64,000 bases of DNA from Salinilacustrithrix sp034522155 (GTDB lineage: Bacteria > Actinomycetota > Acidimicrobiia > Acidimicrobiales > Salinilacustritrichaceae), in assembly GCA_034522155.1 (NCBI GenBank), contig JAXHLP010000013.1:1-64000 (forward strand), written 5' to 3'. Shown one piece after another: positions 45,984 through 55,142 of this stretch. The translations under genes and the position numbers were made by a program. The notes beneath the pieces are model-generated. The model was not told the origin of the DNA, did not search any database, and saw only the letters and a program-made list of their open reading frames with translations. The stretch's first letter is position 1; each line of letters starts with the position of its first letter.

Positions 45984-48077
45984 TTACCGGAAATTCGTCA
46001 GAGATCCCGCCGCGATTGTGTCGAAATCGGACACAACGACCCCGCCATCGAAGAGCGACCACAACCGACCCTGCACGACGAGGGCCCGCGAGGGGTGCCG
46101 CCCGTCGGCGGTGACCGTCGCCCGCTCGGTGATCCCGTCGTCGGTCACGTCGAAGAGGGCGATCCCGGAGACGTTCGACTCGGGCTCGTTCGGTGTCGGT
46201 GGCTGATGGCGCTCGAGCGGGAGGATCGCCGCGGTCTCCGGCTCCCACCACAGGAACGCCTGGGGGTCGTTGCCCGCGGTCGACCAGGCATCGGGCGCGG
46301 TCCAGGTCTGGAGCTGCTTCGGATTCGTCGGATCCGACGCATCGAACAGGGAGAGCAGCAAGCCCCGGTCGCGGCCTTCGAGGTCGGCGTCGCGTCCCAC
46401 GCCGATCAGCTGGTCGTCGCCGATCGGGTGCAGGTACGACGAGAACCCTGGGATCTTGAGCTCACCCACGTTCTGGGGGTTCGCCGGATCGGTGAGGTCG
46501 ATCACGTAGAGGGGGTCGGTCTGGCGGAAGGTGACCACGTACCCGGTCGGGCCCATGAACCGGACCGAGTGGATGGTCTCGGTCCGTCCGAGGCCGCCCA
46601 CCGACCCGACCTCGACCAGCTCGCCGCTGTCGGCCCGGAACACGTGAACACCCGAGACCGACTCGCTGGCATCGCCGGCCCAGGGTGTGCCTTCGGTGGT
46701 GGCGATGCGCAGGTGCCCCTCGTACTCCGACATCGAGTACTGGTTGAGCGTGTGTCCGGCCACCTCCCCGGCAGCGAGGTGGGTCGCTGCGCCGTCGCCG
46801 GAGAGGTCGAAGGCGTGGACGGCGGTCGAGAAGTTGTCGGGAGCGACCTCGGGCCGCTCCTGCGGGCTCACGTACCGGTTCGCGGTGATGTAGAGCGTCG
46901 ACGAGGAGGCGTAGACCGATCCGGCCTCGGCCACGACCGTCGTCGTGTTCGCGGGATCGAAGCCGTCCTCGAAGCCGACCCGGAGCACCGATGTCTCGGC
47001 GATGCCGGCGTTGACCTCGGGCACGAGCACGTCCTCGCACTCGACGAGCGTGCCCTCGACGGAACGTGTGCCCTGCCCCACGGCGGCGGGTGACCCGGGC
47101 GTCGTCCGGTACGCCGGCAGCCAGTCGTCCACGGTCGTGTCGGCCACGACGTCGTCGACGCGCTCGCTGGCCTCGGTCTGGCTCGACACGGGCCGGTCGT
47201 GCAGGGCGGGTACCTCGGGGTAGCTCGAGAGCACGACCCGAGCGACGCCGTCGACCACGCGGGTGTCGACGTGATTGCCCTCGAGCTCGGTGGTCTGGAC
47301 GATCTCGGGGTCGGTTCGATCGGCCACGTCGACGAGCTGGATCACCGTACCCGCGTGGAAGGTGGGCTCGGTGGGGATCGGCTCCTGTCCCTCTGGCGCG
47401 GGCTCGGGTGCAGGCCGAGCGGGCTCGACCATGTCCACGGCCACGTCGTCGACGGGCACGCCACCCGCTCCCGGCATCGCGCGGCCCCCGGCACCGCCGC
47501 TGAGGGCGAGGAGCCGGTCCCCCTCGAGCAGGATCTGGGCGCCGTGGGAGGCGAGCTGGGTGCGGCTCAGGACCTCGGCAGAGTCCCCGTCGAGGATCAC
47601 GAGCTCCTGCTGGTCGACCACGTACACGTGGTCGCCGTCGGTCTCGACCGTGTCGGGTTCGTCGATTCCCTCCTCCTGGACGTTGGTGTCGGACGTGCCG
47701 CCGGTCTCGTCACCCGCGCCCGGGGCCGCGGTCGCTGCGTCGTCGCCCGCGGTCTCGGCGACGTCGCCGGTCGACTGGGCGACGCGTTCCTCCAGCCACA
47801 CGTCGCCGTCGCCCTCGAAGAACCCGAACTGGCTCTCGAGGATCGGCTCGGCGATCGACTGGAAGTCCTCGAGCACCTGGCCGCAGTCCTGGCCCTGCTG
47901 CAGCGCCGTCGGGGCGTCGGAACGGACGCCGACGAAGGCCGTGTCCTCCCCGAAGATCGGGTTCCCACCCGACGCCGACGGGTCCTGCGCCGACGATGAG
48001 CACGCCGCCCCCAGCATCAGGGTCGCGGCCACCGCCACCACCACCAGACTTCTCCTCGTCATCGGTCGCGTTCGCAT
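45984..48077 (-). CDS. beta-propeller lipoprotein (PF09826-like)
   Basis: A 697-residue predicted lipoprotein. After MTRRSLVVVAVAATLMLGAA comes Cys26 in a lipobox, then an acidic, low-complexity linker. The signature TNVQEEGIDEPDTVETDGDH opens the secreted beta-propeller family, and repeated blade-like strands follow (VYVVDQQELVILDGDSAEVL, HSVRFMGPTGYVVTFRQTDP, GYLHPIGDD-type SSYLHPIGDDQLIGVG). Such proteins occur in actinobacteria, archaea and Firmicutes without a known activity. The ATG at 48077 starts just before the signal peptide; ATG 48062 is a possible shorter start. It may function with the neighbouring sortase set on the cell surface, but only proximity supports that. Confidence 0.85.
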   Translation of the reverse strand: MRTRPMTRRSLVVVAVAATLMLGAACSSSAQDPSASGGNPIFGEDTAFVGVRSDAPTALQQGQDCGQVLEDFQSIAEPILESQFGFFEGDGDVWLEERVAQSTGDVAETAGDDAATAAPGAGDETGGTSDTNVQEEGIDEPDTVETDGDHVYVVDQQELVILDGDSAEVLSRTQLASHGAQILLEGDRLLALSGGAGGRAMPGAGGVPVDDVAVDMVEPARPAPEPAPEGQEPIPTEPTFHAGTVIQLVDVADRTDPEIVQTTELEGNHVDTRVVDGVARVVLSSYPEVPALHDRPVSSQTEASERVDDVVADTTVDDWLPAYRTTPGSPAAVGQGTRSVEGTLVECEDVLVPEVNAGIAETSVLRVGFEDGFDPANTTTVVAEAGSVYASSSTLYITANRYVSPQERPEVAPDNFSTAVHAFDLSGDGAATHLAAGEVAGHTLNQYSMSEYEGHLRIATTEGTPWAGDASESVSGVHVFRADSGELVEVGSVGGLGRTETIHSVRFMGPTGYVVTFRQTDPLYVIDLTDPANPQNVGELKIPGFSSYLHPIGDDQLIGVGRDADLEGRDRGLLLSLFDASDPTNPKQLQTWTAPDAWSTAGNDPQAFLWWEPETAAILPLERHQPPTPNEPESNVSGIALFDVTDDGITERATVTADGRHPSRALVVQGRLWSLFDGGVVVSDFDTIAAGSLTNFR

Positions 48078-48275
48078 GTGGTCTCTGACGACGCCGAGCG
48101 TCGGGCTGGTTCCGACACATCCCAGGAATCTCACCGAGCCCGATTCCCCGGCTCGTCCGAACGGGCGTGTGGGCCTTCGCTGGAATGTGCTGCGAGCCCC
48201 GGACCGGCGGCCCGACGGTCTGGGGTGTGACGCTCACGAGCACGTGACCGCACGCCAGCAGCGGTCGCGTCGTGG

Positions 48276-48348
48276 AGCCCGAAAGGGGATTTGAACCCCT
48301 GACCTACGCTTTACGAGAGCGTCGCTCTGCCAACTGAGCTATTCGGGC
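48276..48348 (-). tRNA. tRNA-Thr (anticodon CGT)
   Basis: The minus strand folds as a standard cloverleaf: acceptor GCCCGAA/TTCGGGC, D arm AGCTCAGTTGGCAGAGC, anticodon stem ACGCT/AGCGT with loop CTCGTAA, and T arm with GGTTCAAATCC. The anticodon is CGT, reading ACG. The CCA end is not encoded. Confidence 0.95.
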
Positions 48349-48394
48349 GGGGCGTCAGAGGTTAGCGGTCCGGGCTCGCCACCCGGGAACGCGA

Positions 48395-49498
48395 TCAGAG
48401 GGGATGGAGGCCCGACACCAGGGCCTGGAGCAGGAGGAGCTCGTTGGGATTGCGGTCGATGGCCTCGGCCGCGTCGTGCAACTCGCCCAGCGAAGCGAGC
48501 AGGGGCTCGGGGTCGGGCGCGCCGGCCAGGCGGTCGCGGTAGGTCGCCGCCATCATCGCCAGGCCGAAGCGCAGCTCGATGCGCCGGTGACGCCGGACCT
48601 GGCGTTTGTGCCGCGTCTCGAGGTCCTTGAGCTCGCCCTTGGGCCGGCCGAGGTCCTCGACCAGCTGGACCGCCTCGTCCATCTCGGCCTTCTGCTGGTC
48701 GTCGAGCGGCGCCTGCGCGGCGTCGATGTGGGCGATGACCTCGTCGACGAGGTGGGCGGCGGTGGCACCCGTTCCGTCGATGCGCAGCGGGATCGTCGCC
48801 CACTCGTCCCGCCGAACGTCGAGCGACTCGTCCGCCACCAGCAGCCGGGCCCGGCGCAGGTCGCCCGCCGACGCGCTGGCGGCAGCGGCCGCGGTCTCGG
48901 GCGTGGCCCCCGATTCGACGAGCGCGTCGACCATGGCGTCGAGTGGAACGGCGCCCACCTCGACCCGGACCGCCCGGCTGGCGATCGGCGCCAGTTCGTG
49001 GGGGATCTCCTCGGCCAGGATGACGAAGATCGTCGAGTCGGACGGCTCCTCGATCGACTTGAGCAGCGCAGGCCCCGCCCGGTCGACCTTCTCGAACTCG
49101 GTGAGCACCAGGACCTTGCGTCGGCCCTCCACCGGGGTGCGGGACGCGGCCTTGATGATCTCTTCGGCATCGTCGACCAGGATCGACAGCCCGTCGGGCG
49201 TGAAGACGTGGAGGTCGGGGTGGGCCTCGTCCAGCGTCAGGCGGACCGCCCGATCGACGTCGGCGTCGCGCTCGGCGGCGTCGATACCCAGCAGCGCGGC
49301 GGCGAACGCCACCGCCAGCGCCTTCTTTCCCGACCCGAACGGCCCCTGGAGGAGGTAGGCGTGCACCGGGTTGGCAGCCGCGGCCCGCAGCTGGGTGACG
49401 GCGTGGTGCTGACCGACGACCCCGGCCCACACGTCGGGCCGGTCGATGATCGCCGCAGTGTGTGGGGCGGCGTCGGCCCCGGTGGACGTCGTGGTCAC
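48395..49498 (-). CDS. holB: DNA polymerase III subunit delta'
   Basis: A 367-residue clamp-loader component. VVGQHHAVTQLRAAAANPVHAYLLQGPFGSGKKAL covers the N-terminus and a Walker-A-like loop (GPFGSGKK, positions 45-52) that departs from GxxGxGKT, as expected for the delta' subunit that need not hydrolyse ATP. KVLVLTEFEKVDRAGPALLKSIEEP is the conserved core with the SRC-like region replaced by ASRA. The GTG at 49498 is preferred over an upstream in-frame start because the family sequence begins there. It follows tmk, the standard tmk-holB pairing. Confidence 0.92.
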   Translation of the reverse strand: MTTTSTGADAAPHTAAIIDRPDVWAGVVGQHHAVTQLRAAAANPVHAYLLQGPFGSGKKALAVAFAAALLGIDAAERDADVDRAVRLTLDEAHPDLHVFTPDGLSILVDDAEEIIKAASRTPVEGRRKVLVLTEFEKVDRAGPALLKSIEEPSDSTIFVILAEEIPHELAPIASRAVRVEVGAVPLDAMVDALVESGATPETAAAAASASAGDLRRARLLVADESLDVRRDEWATIPLRIDGTGATAAHLVDEVIAHIDAAQAPLDDQQKAEMDEAVQLVEDLGRPKGELKDLETRHKRQVRRHRRIELRFGLAMMAATYRDRLAGAPDPEPLLASLGELHDAAEAIDRNPNELLLLQALVSGLHPL

Positions 49499-49530
49499 CC
49501 CGCCATCCTGCCCCACACGCCGGCGGTGCT

Positions 49531-50130
49531 TCAGCGGAGGGGCTGGACGGCGGCGCGGATCTGGTCGGCGATGGCGTCGGGGGCAGCGGTGGCGTCGACG
49601 ACGAGCCAGCGATCGGGGTCGGCCTCGGCCTGGGCGTGGAATCCGGCGCGGACCCGCTCGTGGAAGCCGACGTCGAGCGACTCGAGCCGGTCGGGGGTGG
49701 TACCGGCGACGCGGGCGCGGGCGACCCCGACGGGGAGGTCGAGCAGCACCACGAGATCGGGCTCGAGTGCTCCGGTGGCCAGCAGCGACAGCTCACGCAC
49801 CTCGGCCGGGTCGAGCCCACGACCATGGGCCTGGTAGGCGACCGACGAGTACAGGTACCGGTCGGTCACCACGTGCTGTCCCCGTGCCAGGGCGGGGCGC
49901 ACGAGGGCCGCGACGTGCTCGGCCCGGTCGGCGGCGAGCAGCAACGCCTCGGTGCGGGGGTCGAGGTCGCCGGTGGCCGGGTCGAGCAGGATCGAGCGGA
50001 TGGTGGCACCGACCGGCGTGTCGCCCGGCTCGTGGGTGAGGACGGCGCCGAGTTCGGACGCCAGGCGGGTGGCCTGGGTCGACTTGCCGGCGGCCTCACC
50101 GCCCTCGAACGCGATGAACCGGCCGGTCAC
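49531..50130 (-). CDS. tmk: thymidylate kinase
   Basis: A 199-residue dTMP kinase. The P-loop is FIAFEGGEAAGKSTQ at residues 5-19, the DR motif is VVTDRYLYSSVAYQ, and RSILLDPATGDLDPRTEALLLAADR carries the dTMP contacts. Length fits the bacterial monomer. The GTG at 50130 overlaps the MFS stop (GTGA). It provides dTDP for DNA synthesis and stands between topA-MFS and holB in an arrangement common to actinobacteria. Confidence 0.95.
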   Translation of the reverse strand: MTGRFIAFEGGEAAGKSTQATRLASELGAVLTHEPGDTPVGATIRSILLDPATGDLDPRTEALLLAADRAEHVAALVRPALARGQHVVTDRYLYSSVAYQAHGRGLDPAEVRELSLLATGALEPDLVVLLDLPVGVARARVAGTTPDRLESLDVGFHERVRAGFHAQAEADPDRWLVVDATAAPDAIADQIRAAVQPLR

Positions 50131-51671
50131 GATGACGCCGGCGAGTCGACGAGCTCGTCGCGCGCTGCGGCGCGCATCGAGGACGACGCGATGAAGCCGG
50201 CCACGACGATGATGATCCCGGCCGTCCACAGCGTGAGGCGCACGCCCGGTACCGCGATCGACACGCCGAGGACCCCGACGTGGCCGTCGTCGAACAGCGC
50301 GTCGGACAACGATCCGAACAGCTCCGACAGGAACGGCCCGACCGCGAACGAGATGAGCACGCACAGCCGGACCAACGTGTACAGCGCGGAGAAGATCCGG
50401 CCGCGGAGCGCATCCTCGACGTGCTCGTGCAGCAGCGTGAACCCGAGCACGTAGACGGTGCCGGCACAGACGCCGAGGATGAACACGAACACGCACGCGA
50501 GCAGGACCGTGGACATCGACGCGGCGACCAGCAGCGACACGCCCGCCACGAACACCGCGGTGACGAAGGCCCACTCCTTCGGCAGCCGTCGTTGCAGCAC
50601 CGAGATGACGACCACGCCCCCGGCCACACCCAGTCCCAGAGCGAAGATCAGCACACCGAACGCGGCCTGGCCCGATCCCAGGACCCCGCTGGCGAACACC
50701 GGACCGAGCGGGACCAGCATCCCGCCGCCGATCAGCCCGGTGGCCAGACCGAGGTTGACCGACCGCACGACCGGATTGATGAACACGAACTCCCAGCCCT
50801 CGCGCAGCTCACGCAGGGCGGCACCGAACTCGATCCGCTTGCCGGACTGTCTGACCCGCTCCTCCTTGCGGCGGCGCGGCAGCGGCAGGGTCCAGATCAT
50901 GAGCGCGGACAGCGCGAACGTCCCGGCGTCGAAGTAGAACGCGAGCCCCTCCGGCGTCCCCCGGATGAGGCTGAAGAGCTCGTAGTCGCCGAGCGCGTCG
51001 GAGATCCTCCCGAGGATCGAGAACAGGCCGGCAGCGACGGGGAAGGTGCCGTACGCGGCCGCGAGCGAGAGCGAGTTGGCGGTGGTCAGGTGGTGCGCCG
51101 GCACGAGATGGGGTACCGAGGCTTCCTTGGCCGGGGTCCAGAGCAGGGTGAACACCTCGAGCACCAGCGACGCCGCGATGAGGCCGTACACGGTGTCGAC
51201 GAACGGCAGGGACGCGAGTACCAGCGCCCGACCGACGTCGCATCCGACCATCAGCCGCTTGCGGTCGAAGCGGTCGGCGAACACCCCGGCGGCGGGTCCG
51301 AGGAAGAAGCCGGGCACGATGCGGGCCGACATGACCAGCCCGACCGCGGCCTCGGGCCGTTCGCCGATCCGGGCCGCGAGGGCGGCGATGGCGACGAAGC
51401 CGAGCCAGTCCCCGGTGGAGGACACCACCTGGGTGAGCCAGAGGCGGAAGAACGCGGTCGACCCGAACAACCGCACGTGCATGGCGGCCGATTCCTGGGG
51501 CTCGTCCACGGCGGCCATCCGGCCGGTGGGGGTGTCAGCGCCGTCGCCTGGACCGATCCCGTCGTCGAGGTCGGTCTCGTCGGAGAAGCCGACCGCGAGG
51601 TCGAGGTCGTCAGGGTCAGGCCCGGTCTCGGCGGAGCCTGTCGTCGATGCTGCCTCGCGAGACTCCGCCAT
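50127..51671 (-). CDS. major facilitator superfamily transporter
   Basis: A 514-residue membrane protein with about 12 predicted helices after a 60-residue acidic cytoplasmic tail. Motif A between helices 2 and 3 is AAGVFADRFDRKRLM, and the central loop is Arg/Lys-rich (PRRRKEERVRQSGKR). It belongs to the drug:H+ antiporter or MFS_3-type group; the substrate is unknown. TAACGT lies nine bases before the ATG at 51671. It lies between topA and tmk, sharing a strand and overlapping tmk. That placement recurs in actinobacteria but without a known functional reason. Confidence 0.88.
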   Translation of the reverse strand: MAESREAASTTGSAETGPDPDDLDLAVGFSDETDLDDGIGPGDGADTPTGRMAAVDEPQESAAMHVRLFGSTAFFRLWLTQVVSSTGDWLGFVAIAALAARIGERPEAAVGLVMSARIVPGFFLGPAAGVFADRFDRKRLMVGCDVGRALVLASLPFVDTVYGLIAASLVLEVFTLLWTPAKEASVPHLVPAHHLTTANSLSLAAAYGTFPVAAGLFSILGRISDALGDYELFSLIRGTPEGLAFYFDAGTFALSALMIWTLPLPRRRKEERVRQSGKRIEFGAALRELREGWEFVFINPVVRSVNLGLATGLIGGGMLVPLGPVFASGVLGSGQAAFGVLIFALGLGVAGGVVVISVLQRRLPKEWAFVTAVFVAGVSLLVAASMSTVLLACVFVFILGVCAGTVYVLGFTLLHEHVEDALRGRIFSALYTLVRLCVLISFAVGPFLSELFGSLSDALFDDGHVGVLGVSIAVPGVRLTLWTAGIIIVVAGFIASSSMRAAARDELVDSPASS

Positions 51672-51732
51672 CAGGATCCAACGTTAGGGCACTGTTGGGG
51701 GGCGGACCGGGCGATCGACCGCGGCCATTCGC

Positions 51733-54426
51733 TCAGGACGACTTCTTCTTGGCGGCGCTCTTCTTGCTGGCCGACTTCTTCTTGGCGGCCTTCTTCTTGG
51801 CGGCCTTCTTCTTGGTCGCCTTCTTCTTGGTCGCCTTCTTCTTGGGCGCGGTCTCCCGGCGGATCTGGAGCAGCTCGGATGCCCGCTGGATGGTGATCTC
51901 CTCGACCAGGTCGCCCTTCTTGAGACTGGCGTTGGTCTCACCGTCGGTGACGTAGGGCCCGAAACGACCGTCCTTCACCACGACCGGGTTCTCGGTGGCC
52001 AGGTCCTTGCCGAGCTCGCGCAGCGGCGGGGCGGGCGCGGCCTGGCCGCGACGGCGCTTGGGCTGGGCGAAGAGCTCCTTCGCCCGCTCCATGGTCACCG
52101 TGAAGATCTGCTCCTCGGATTCGAGGCTGCGCGAGTCGGCGCCCTTCTCCAGCCCCTTCGAGATGAACGGCCCGTACCGCCCGTTGCGGGCGTAGACCGG
52201 CAGTCCCGTCTCCTCGTCGGTACCGATCTCCCGCGGGATCGACAGCAGCTTCAGCGCGTCGTCGAGGGTGACGTCCTCGGGTTTCTGGTCCTGGAACAGC
52301 GACTCCCGCTTGGGCTTCTCACCATCGGGGACGGTGTCGTCGTCGCCGAGCTGCACGTAGGGGCCGAAGCGGCCGGTCTTCACGTAGACGGGGAGCCCCG
52401 ATTCGGGATCCTCGCCGATGGGGGTGTCGCCCTTGGGCGCCGCCAGCAGCTCGAGCGCCCGCTCGAGCGTGAGCTCGTCGGGTGGCAGCCCCTCGGGGAT
52501 CGAGGCGGTGTCGTTCTCCTCGCTCTCGGTCTCGCGCCGGACGTAGGGCCCGTAGCGGCCCGGCTTGGCCACGATCACGTTGCCGTCCTCGTCCATGCCC
52601 AGCGGGAAGGTGTTGACCTCGGCCGCGTCGACCTTCTCGAGGGCCTCGTCGACGGTGACACCGAGGCCGTCCCGGCCGTTGTCGTCGCCGAACCAGAACC
52701 GGTTCAGGTAGGGGACCCGCTCCTCCTCGCCTATGGCGATGCGGTCGAGATCGTCCTCCATCTTCGCCGTGAACTCGTAGTCGACGTACTCGCCGAACTG
52801 ACGCTCGAGCACGTTGACCACGGCGAAGGCGGTCCAGGTCGGCACCAGGGCCGACCCCTTCCGGAACACGTAGCCACGGTCCTGGATGGTCGTCATGATC
52901 GACGCGTAGGTGGACGGCCGGCCGATGCCCAGCTCCTCCATCTGCTTGACCAACGACGCCTCGGTGTAACGGGCCGGCGGGTTGGTGGCGTGCCCGTCGG
53001 CCGACAGGTCGGGCTCGGGCAGCGAGTCGCCCTCCGACAGCGGTGGGAGCACACGCTCCTCGTCGTCGCGGCCCGGACCGTCGTCTCCAGCGCTCTCGTC
53101 GTCGGAGTCCTCGACGTAGGCCTCGAGATAGCCCGGGAACGTGATGACCCGGCCCGACGCGCCGAACGTGCACACGGCTTCGGGCGACCCGTTGCCGCGT
53201 GCCGTGGCGTCGATGCGCATCGAGATCGTACGTCCGACCGCGTCCTCCATCTGCGACGCGACCGTGCGCTTCCAGATCAGGTCGTAGAGCGAGAGCTCGT
53301 CCTTGCGCAGCTCGCCCTTCAATTGCTCCGGCGTGCGGAACGTCTCCCCCGAGGGGCGGATGGCCTCGTGGGCCTCCTGGGCGTTCTTCGACTTTCCGGC
53401 GTAGCTACGGGGTTCGTCGGGCAGGTAGCGGTCGCCGTAGAGCTCGCGGACCTGGGCCCGCGCGGCCTCGACGGCGGTCTGGGACAGCGTGGTGCTGTCG
53501 GTCCGCATGTAGGTGATGTAGCCCTTCTCGTACAGACCCTGGGCGATTCGCATCACCTGGCTGGCCGACATCCGCAGCTTGCGCCCGCCCTCCTGCTGCA
53601 TCGTCGAGGTCATGAACGGCGCCTTCGGGCGGGAGCGCCACGGCTTCTCCTCGACCGAGCGGACCGCGTAGGGCTGACCCTCGAGTCGGGTGCGCAGATC
53701 GTTGGCGCGGGTCTCGTCGACCACGGCAACGTCGCGACGCGTGACCTGGCCGTCCGGGCCGAAGTCGCGACCCGTGGCCACGCGGGCACCGTCGACGGCC
53801 ACGAGCTTGGCCGTGAAGTCGGGCTCGGTGGGGAACGCCGCGGTCAGGTCCCAGTACTCGGCGGAGACGAACGCCATGCGCTCGCGCTCGCGCTCGACGA
53901 CGAGCCGGACTGCCGGCGACTGCACCCGGCCGGCCGACAGACCACGGTTGACCTTGCGCCACATGATCTGGCTGACGGGGTAGCCGTAGAGACGGTCGAC
54001 GATACGACGGGTCTCCTGGGCATCGACCCGCTTGTAGTCGATGTCGCGGGAGTTCTCGACGGCCTCCTCGATGGCCGTGCGGGTGATCTCGTGGAACACC
54101 ATCCGCCTCACCGGGACCTGGGGCTTGAGCACCTCCTTGAGGTGCCAGGCGATGGCCTCTCCCTCGCGGTCCTCATCCGTCGCGAGATAGAGCTCGTCGG
54201 CCTCCTTCAGCAAGGCCCGCAGCCGCTTGATGACGTCCTTCTTGTCGGGGTTGACCTCGTACTCGGTCTTGAAGTCCGACTCGACGTCGATCGACAATCC
54301 CTTGGACGGAAGGTCGCGGATGTGACCGACCGAGGCCTCGACGACGAAGTCGTCTCCGAGGAACTGGCTGATCGTCTTGGCCTTGGCTGGCGACTCGACG
54401 ATGACGAGTGGGTGGTCTCCGGGCAC
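51733..54426 (-). CDS. topA: DNA topoisomerase I
   Basis: An 897-residue type IA topoisomerase that relaxes negative supercoils. The TOPRIM domain opens with LVIVESPAKAKTISQFLG and has YLATDEDREGEAIAWH. The active-site Tyr is in KGYITYMRTDST. GRPSTYASIMTTIQDRGYV is the conserved hinge region. C-terminal repeats of the TopoI-specific type (RYGPYVRRE, RFGPYVQLGD, RYGPFISKG, RFGPYVTDG) replace zinc fingers, as in other actinobacteria. The last 35 residues are a Lys/Ala tail that stimulates processivity in homologues. The GTG at 54426 follows TACCCT by six bases, so the mRNA is likely leaderless. Confidence 0.97.
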   Translation of the reverse strand: MPGDHPLVIVESPAKAKTISQFLGDDFVVEASVGHIRDLPSKGLSIDVESDFKTEYEVNPDKKDVIKRLRALLKEADELYLATDEDREGEAIAWHLKEVLKPQVPVRRMVFHEITRTAIEEAVENSRDIDYKRVDAQETRRIVDRLYGYPVSQIMWRKVNRGLSAGRVQSPAVRLVVERERERMAFVSAEYWDLTAAFPTEPDFTAKLVAVDGARVATGRDFGPDGQVTRRDVAVVDETRANDLRTRLEGQPYAVRSVEEKPWRSRPKAPFMTSTMQQEGGRKLRMSASQVMRIAQGLYEKGYITYMRTDSTTLSQTAVEAARAQVRELYGDRYLPDEPRSYAGKSKNAQEAHEAIRPSGETFRTPEQLKGELRKDELSLYDLIWKRTVASQMEDAVGRTISMRIDATARGNGSPEAVCTFGASGRVITFPGYLEAYVEDSDDESAGDDGPGRDDEERVLPPLSEGDSLPEPDLSADGHATNPPARYTEASLVKQMEELGIGRPSTYASIMTTIQDRGYVFRKGSALVPTWTAFAVVNVLERQFGEYVDYEFTAKMEDDLDRIAIGEEERVPYLNRFWFGDDNGRDGLGVTVDEALEKVDAAEVNTFPLGMDEDGNVIVAKPGRYGPYVRRETESEENDTASIPEGLPPDELTLERALELLAAPKGDTPIGEDPESGLPVYVKTGRFGPYVQLGDDDTVPDGEKPKRESLFQDQKPEDVTLDDALKLLSIPREIGTDEETGLPVYARNGRYGPFISKGLEKGADSRSLESEEQIFTVTMERAKELFAQPKRRRGQAAPAPPLRELGKDLATENPVVVKDGRFGPYVTDGETNASLKKGDLVEEITIQRASELLQIRRETAPKKKATKKKATKKKAAKKKAAKKKSASKKSAAKKKSS
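51736..51848 (-). repeat. 15-base tandem coding repeat, Lys-rich tail of topA
   Basis: Units close to CTTCTTCTTGGCGGC repeat through this stretch and encode KKKAT/KKKAA blocks. It is coding, not a CRISPR or regulatory array. Similar Lys repeats end TopA of Streptomyces and mycobacteria. Confidence 0.8.
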
Positions 54427-54432
54427 GGCAGC

Positions 54433-54438
54433 AGGGTA
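54433..54438 (-). promoter_or_regulatory. -10-like box TACCCT of topA
   Basis: TACCCT is six bases before the topA GTG. It lies back to back with TAGGTT at 54471 for the divergent gene; only 32 bases separate the two hexamers, so the -35 regions overlap. Confidence 0.5.
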
Positions 54439-54470
54439 TGGACGCCTCCGGAGATCGTGTCAAGCCGGGA

Positions 54471-54476
54471 TAGGTT
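54471..54476 (+). promoter_or_regulatory. -10-like box TAGGTT of the small gene divergent from topA
   Basis: TAGGTT lies nine bases before the ATG at 54486, with no ribosome binding site between. Confidence 0.45.
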
Positions 54477-54485
54477 CCCCGGACG

Positions 54486-54788
54486 ATGGCGAACCTGTTG
54501 TCCCTGATCGTCTCGCTCGCCGAGGACCGGGACCTGAGGGCGTCGTTCCGGGCCGACCCGGACGCAGCGCTCATCGGTCTCGACGACCTCACCGGGGAGG
54601 ATGTCGCCGCCGCGACCGACCTCGCGCGCGTCAAGGTCGACCCGGCGCGCGCCTCGGTGCTCGCCATCACGTTCGACCTGCGGGCCGGCGATGACGAGTC
54701 CGAGCGGAACGTCGCAATACGCGCCCTGGCCCAGCTCTGCGACGCCTTCGACACCTTCGAGGCCCCCGACGCCACGACCGGGGCGTGA
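54486..54788 (+). CDS. small acidic helical protein of unknown function
   Basis: A 100-residue protein with no signal or membrane segment. LLSLIVSLAEDRDLRASFRADPDAALIGLDDLTGEDVAAA resembles the short helical module (LLxxLxxDxxLRxxFRxDPxAAL...GLT) found in many actinobacterial small proteins and leader-like domains, but I cannot name a family with confidence. The C-terminal part is acidic and helical. It is divergent from topA and shares its promoter region. No known partner. A role in topoisomerase regulation would be pure speculation. Confidence 0.65.
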   Translation: MANLLSLIVSLAEDRDLRASFRADPDAALIGLDDLTGEDVAAATDLARVKVDPARASVLAITFDLRAGDDESERNVAIRALAQLCDAFDTFEAPDATTGA

Positions 54789-54819
54789 CGAGCGCGTGAC
54801 CGGCCCTCAGCCAGCCGGG

Positions 54820-55140
54820 AGCTGGATGACCTCGACGTAGGCGTCGCCGGGGAGCAGTCGGCCGGCGAGGTCCTGGATCATCCGCAGGCCCAGGTCCTTG
54901 TCACGCCGGGGGCAGCCATGCCCAGTACCGCGAGTCTGTGCCCCGCGTCGCGGAGCCCGGCGACCACCGCCTGTTCGTCGGTCCGCCCAAGCCCGAGGAC
55001 GACGAGCACCGTCTGGAGCTCATTGCCGGGGAAGCCGTCGGTGCCGTTGAACAGCATGTGCTCGAGGAAGTGGGCCGCGCCGGACTGGTCGTCGTCCTCG
55101 AGCACCGCGCCGGCGTCGACCGCGAGCGCCGACGCCTGCA
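54820..55140 (-). pseudogene. M16 (insulinase-family) peptidase remnant
   Basis: The minus strand reads AVLEDDDQSGAAHFLEHMLF followed by NGTDGFPGNELQTVL, the conserved zinc region HxxEH of M16 peptidases with its flanking sequence. No start or N-terminal strand lies before it; it abuts the thiolase stop. After about residue 50 the family match ends, and near 54900 the reading frame would need a shift to continue as KDLGLRMIQDLAGRLLPGDA. It is a truncated, non-functional fragment. Confidence 0.7.
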
Positions 55141-55142
55141 GT

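Noticed and set aside
51736..51848. A regular 15-base repeat that might suggest a CRISPR or iteron array.
   Set aside because: It codes for the Lys/Ala tail of topoisomerase I and has no spacers.
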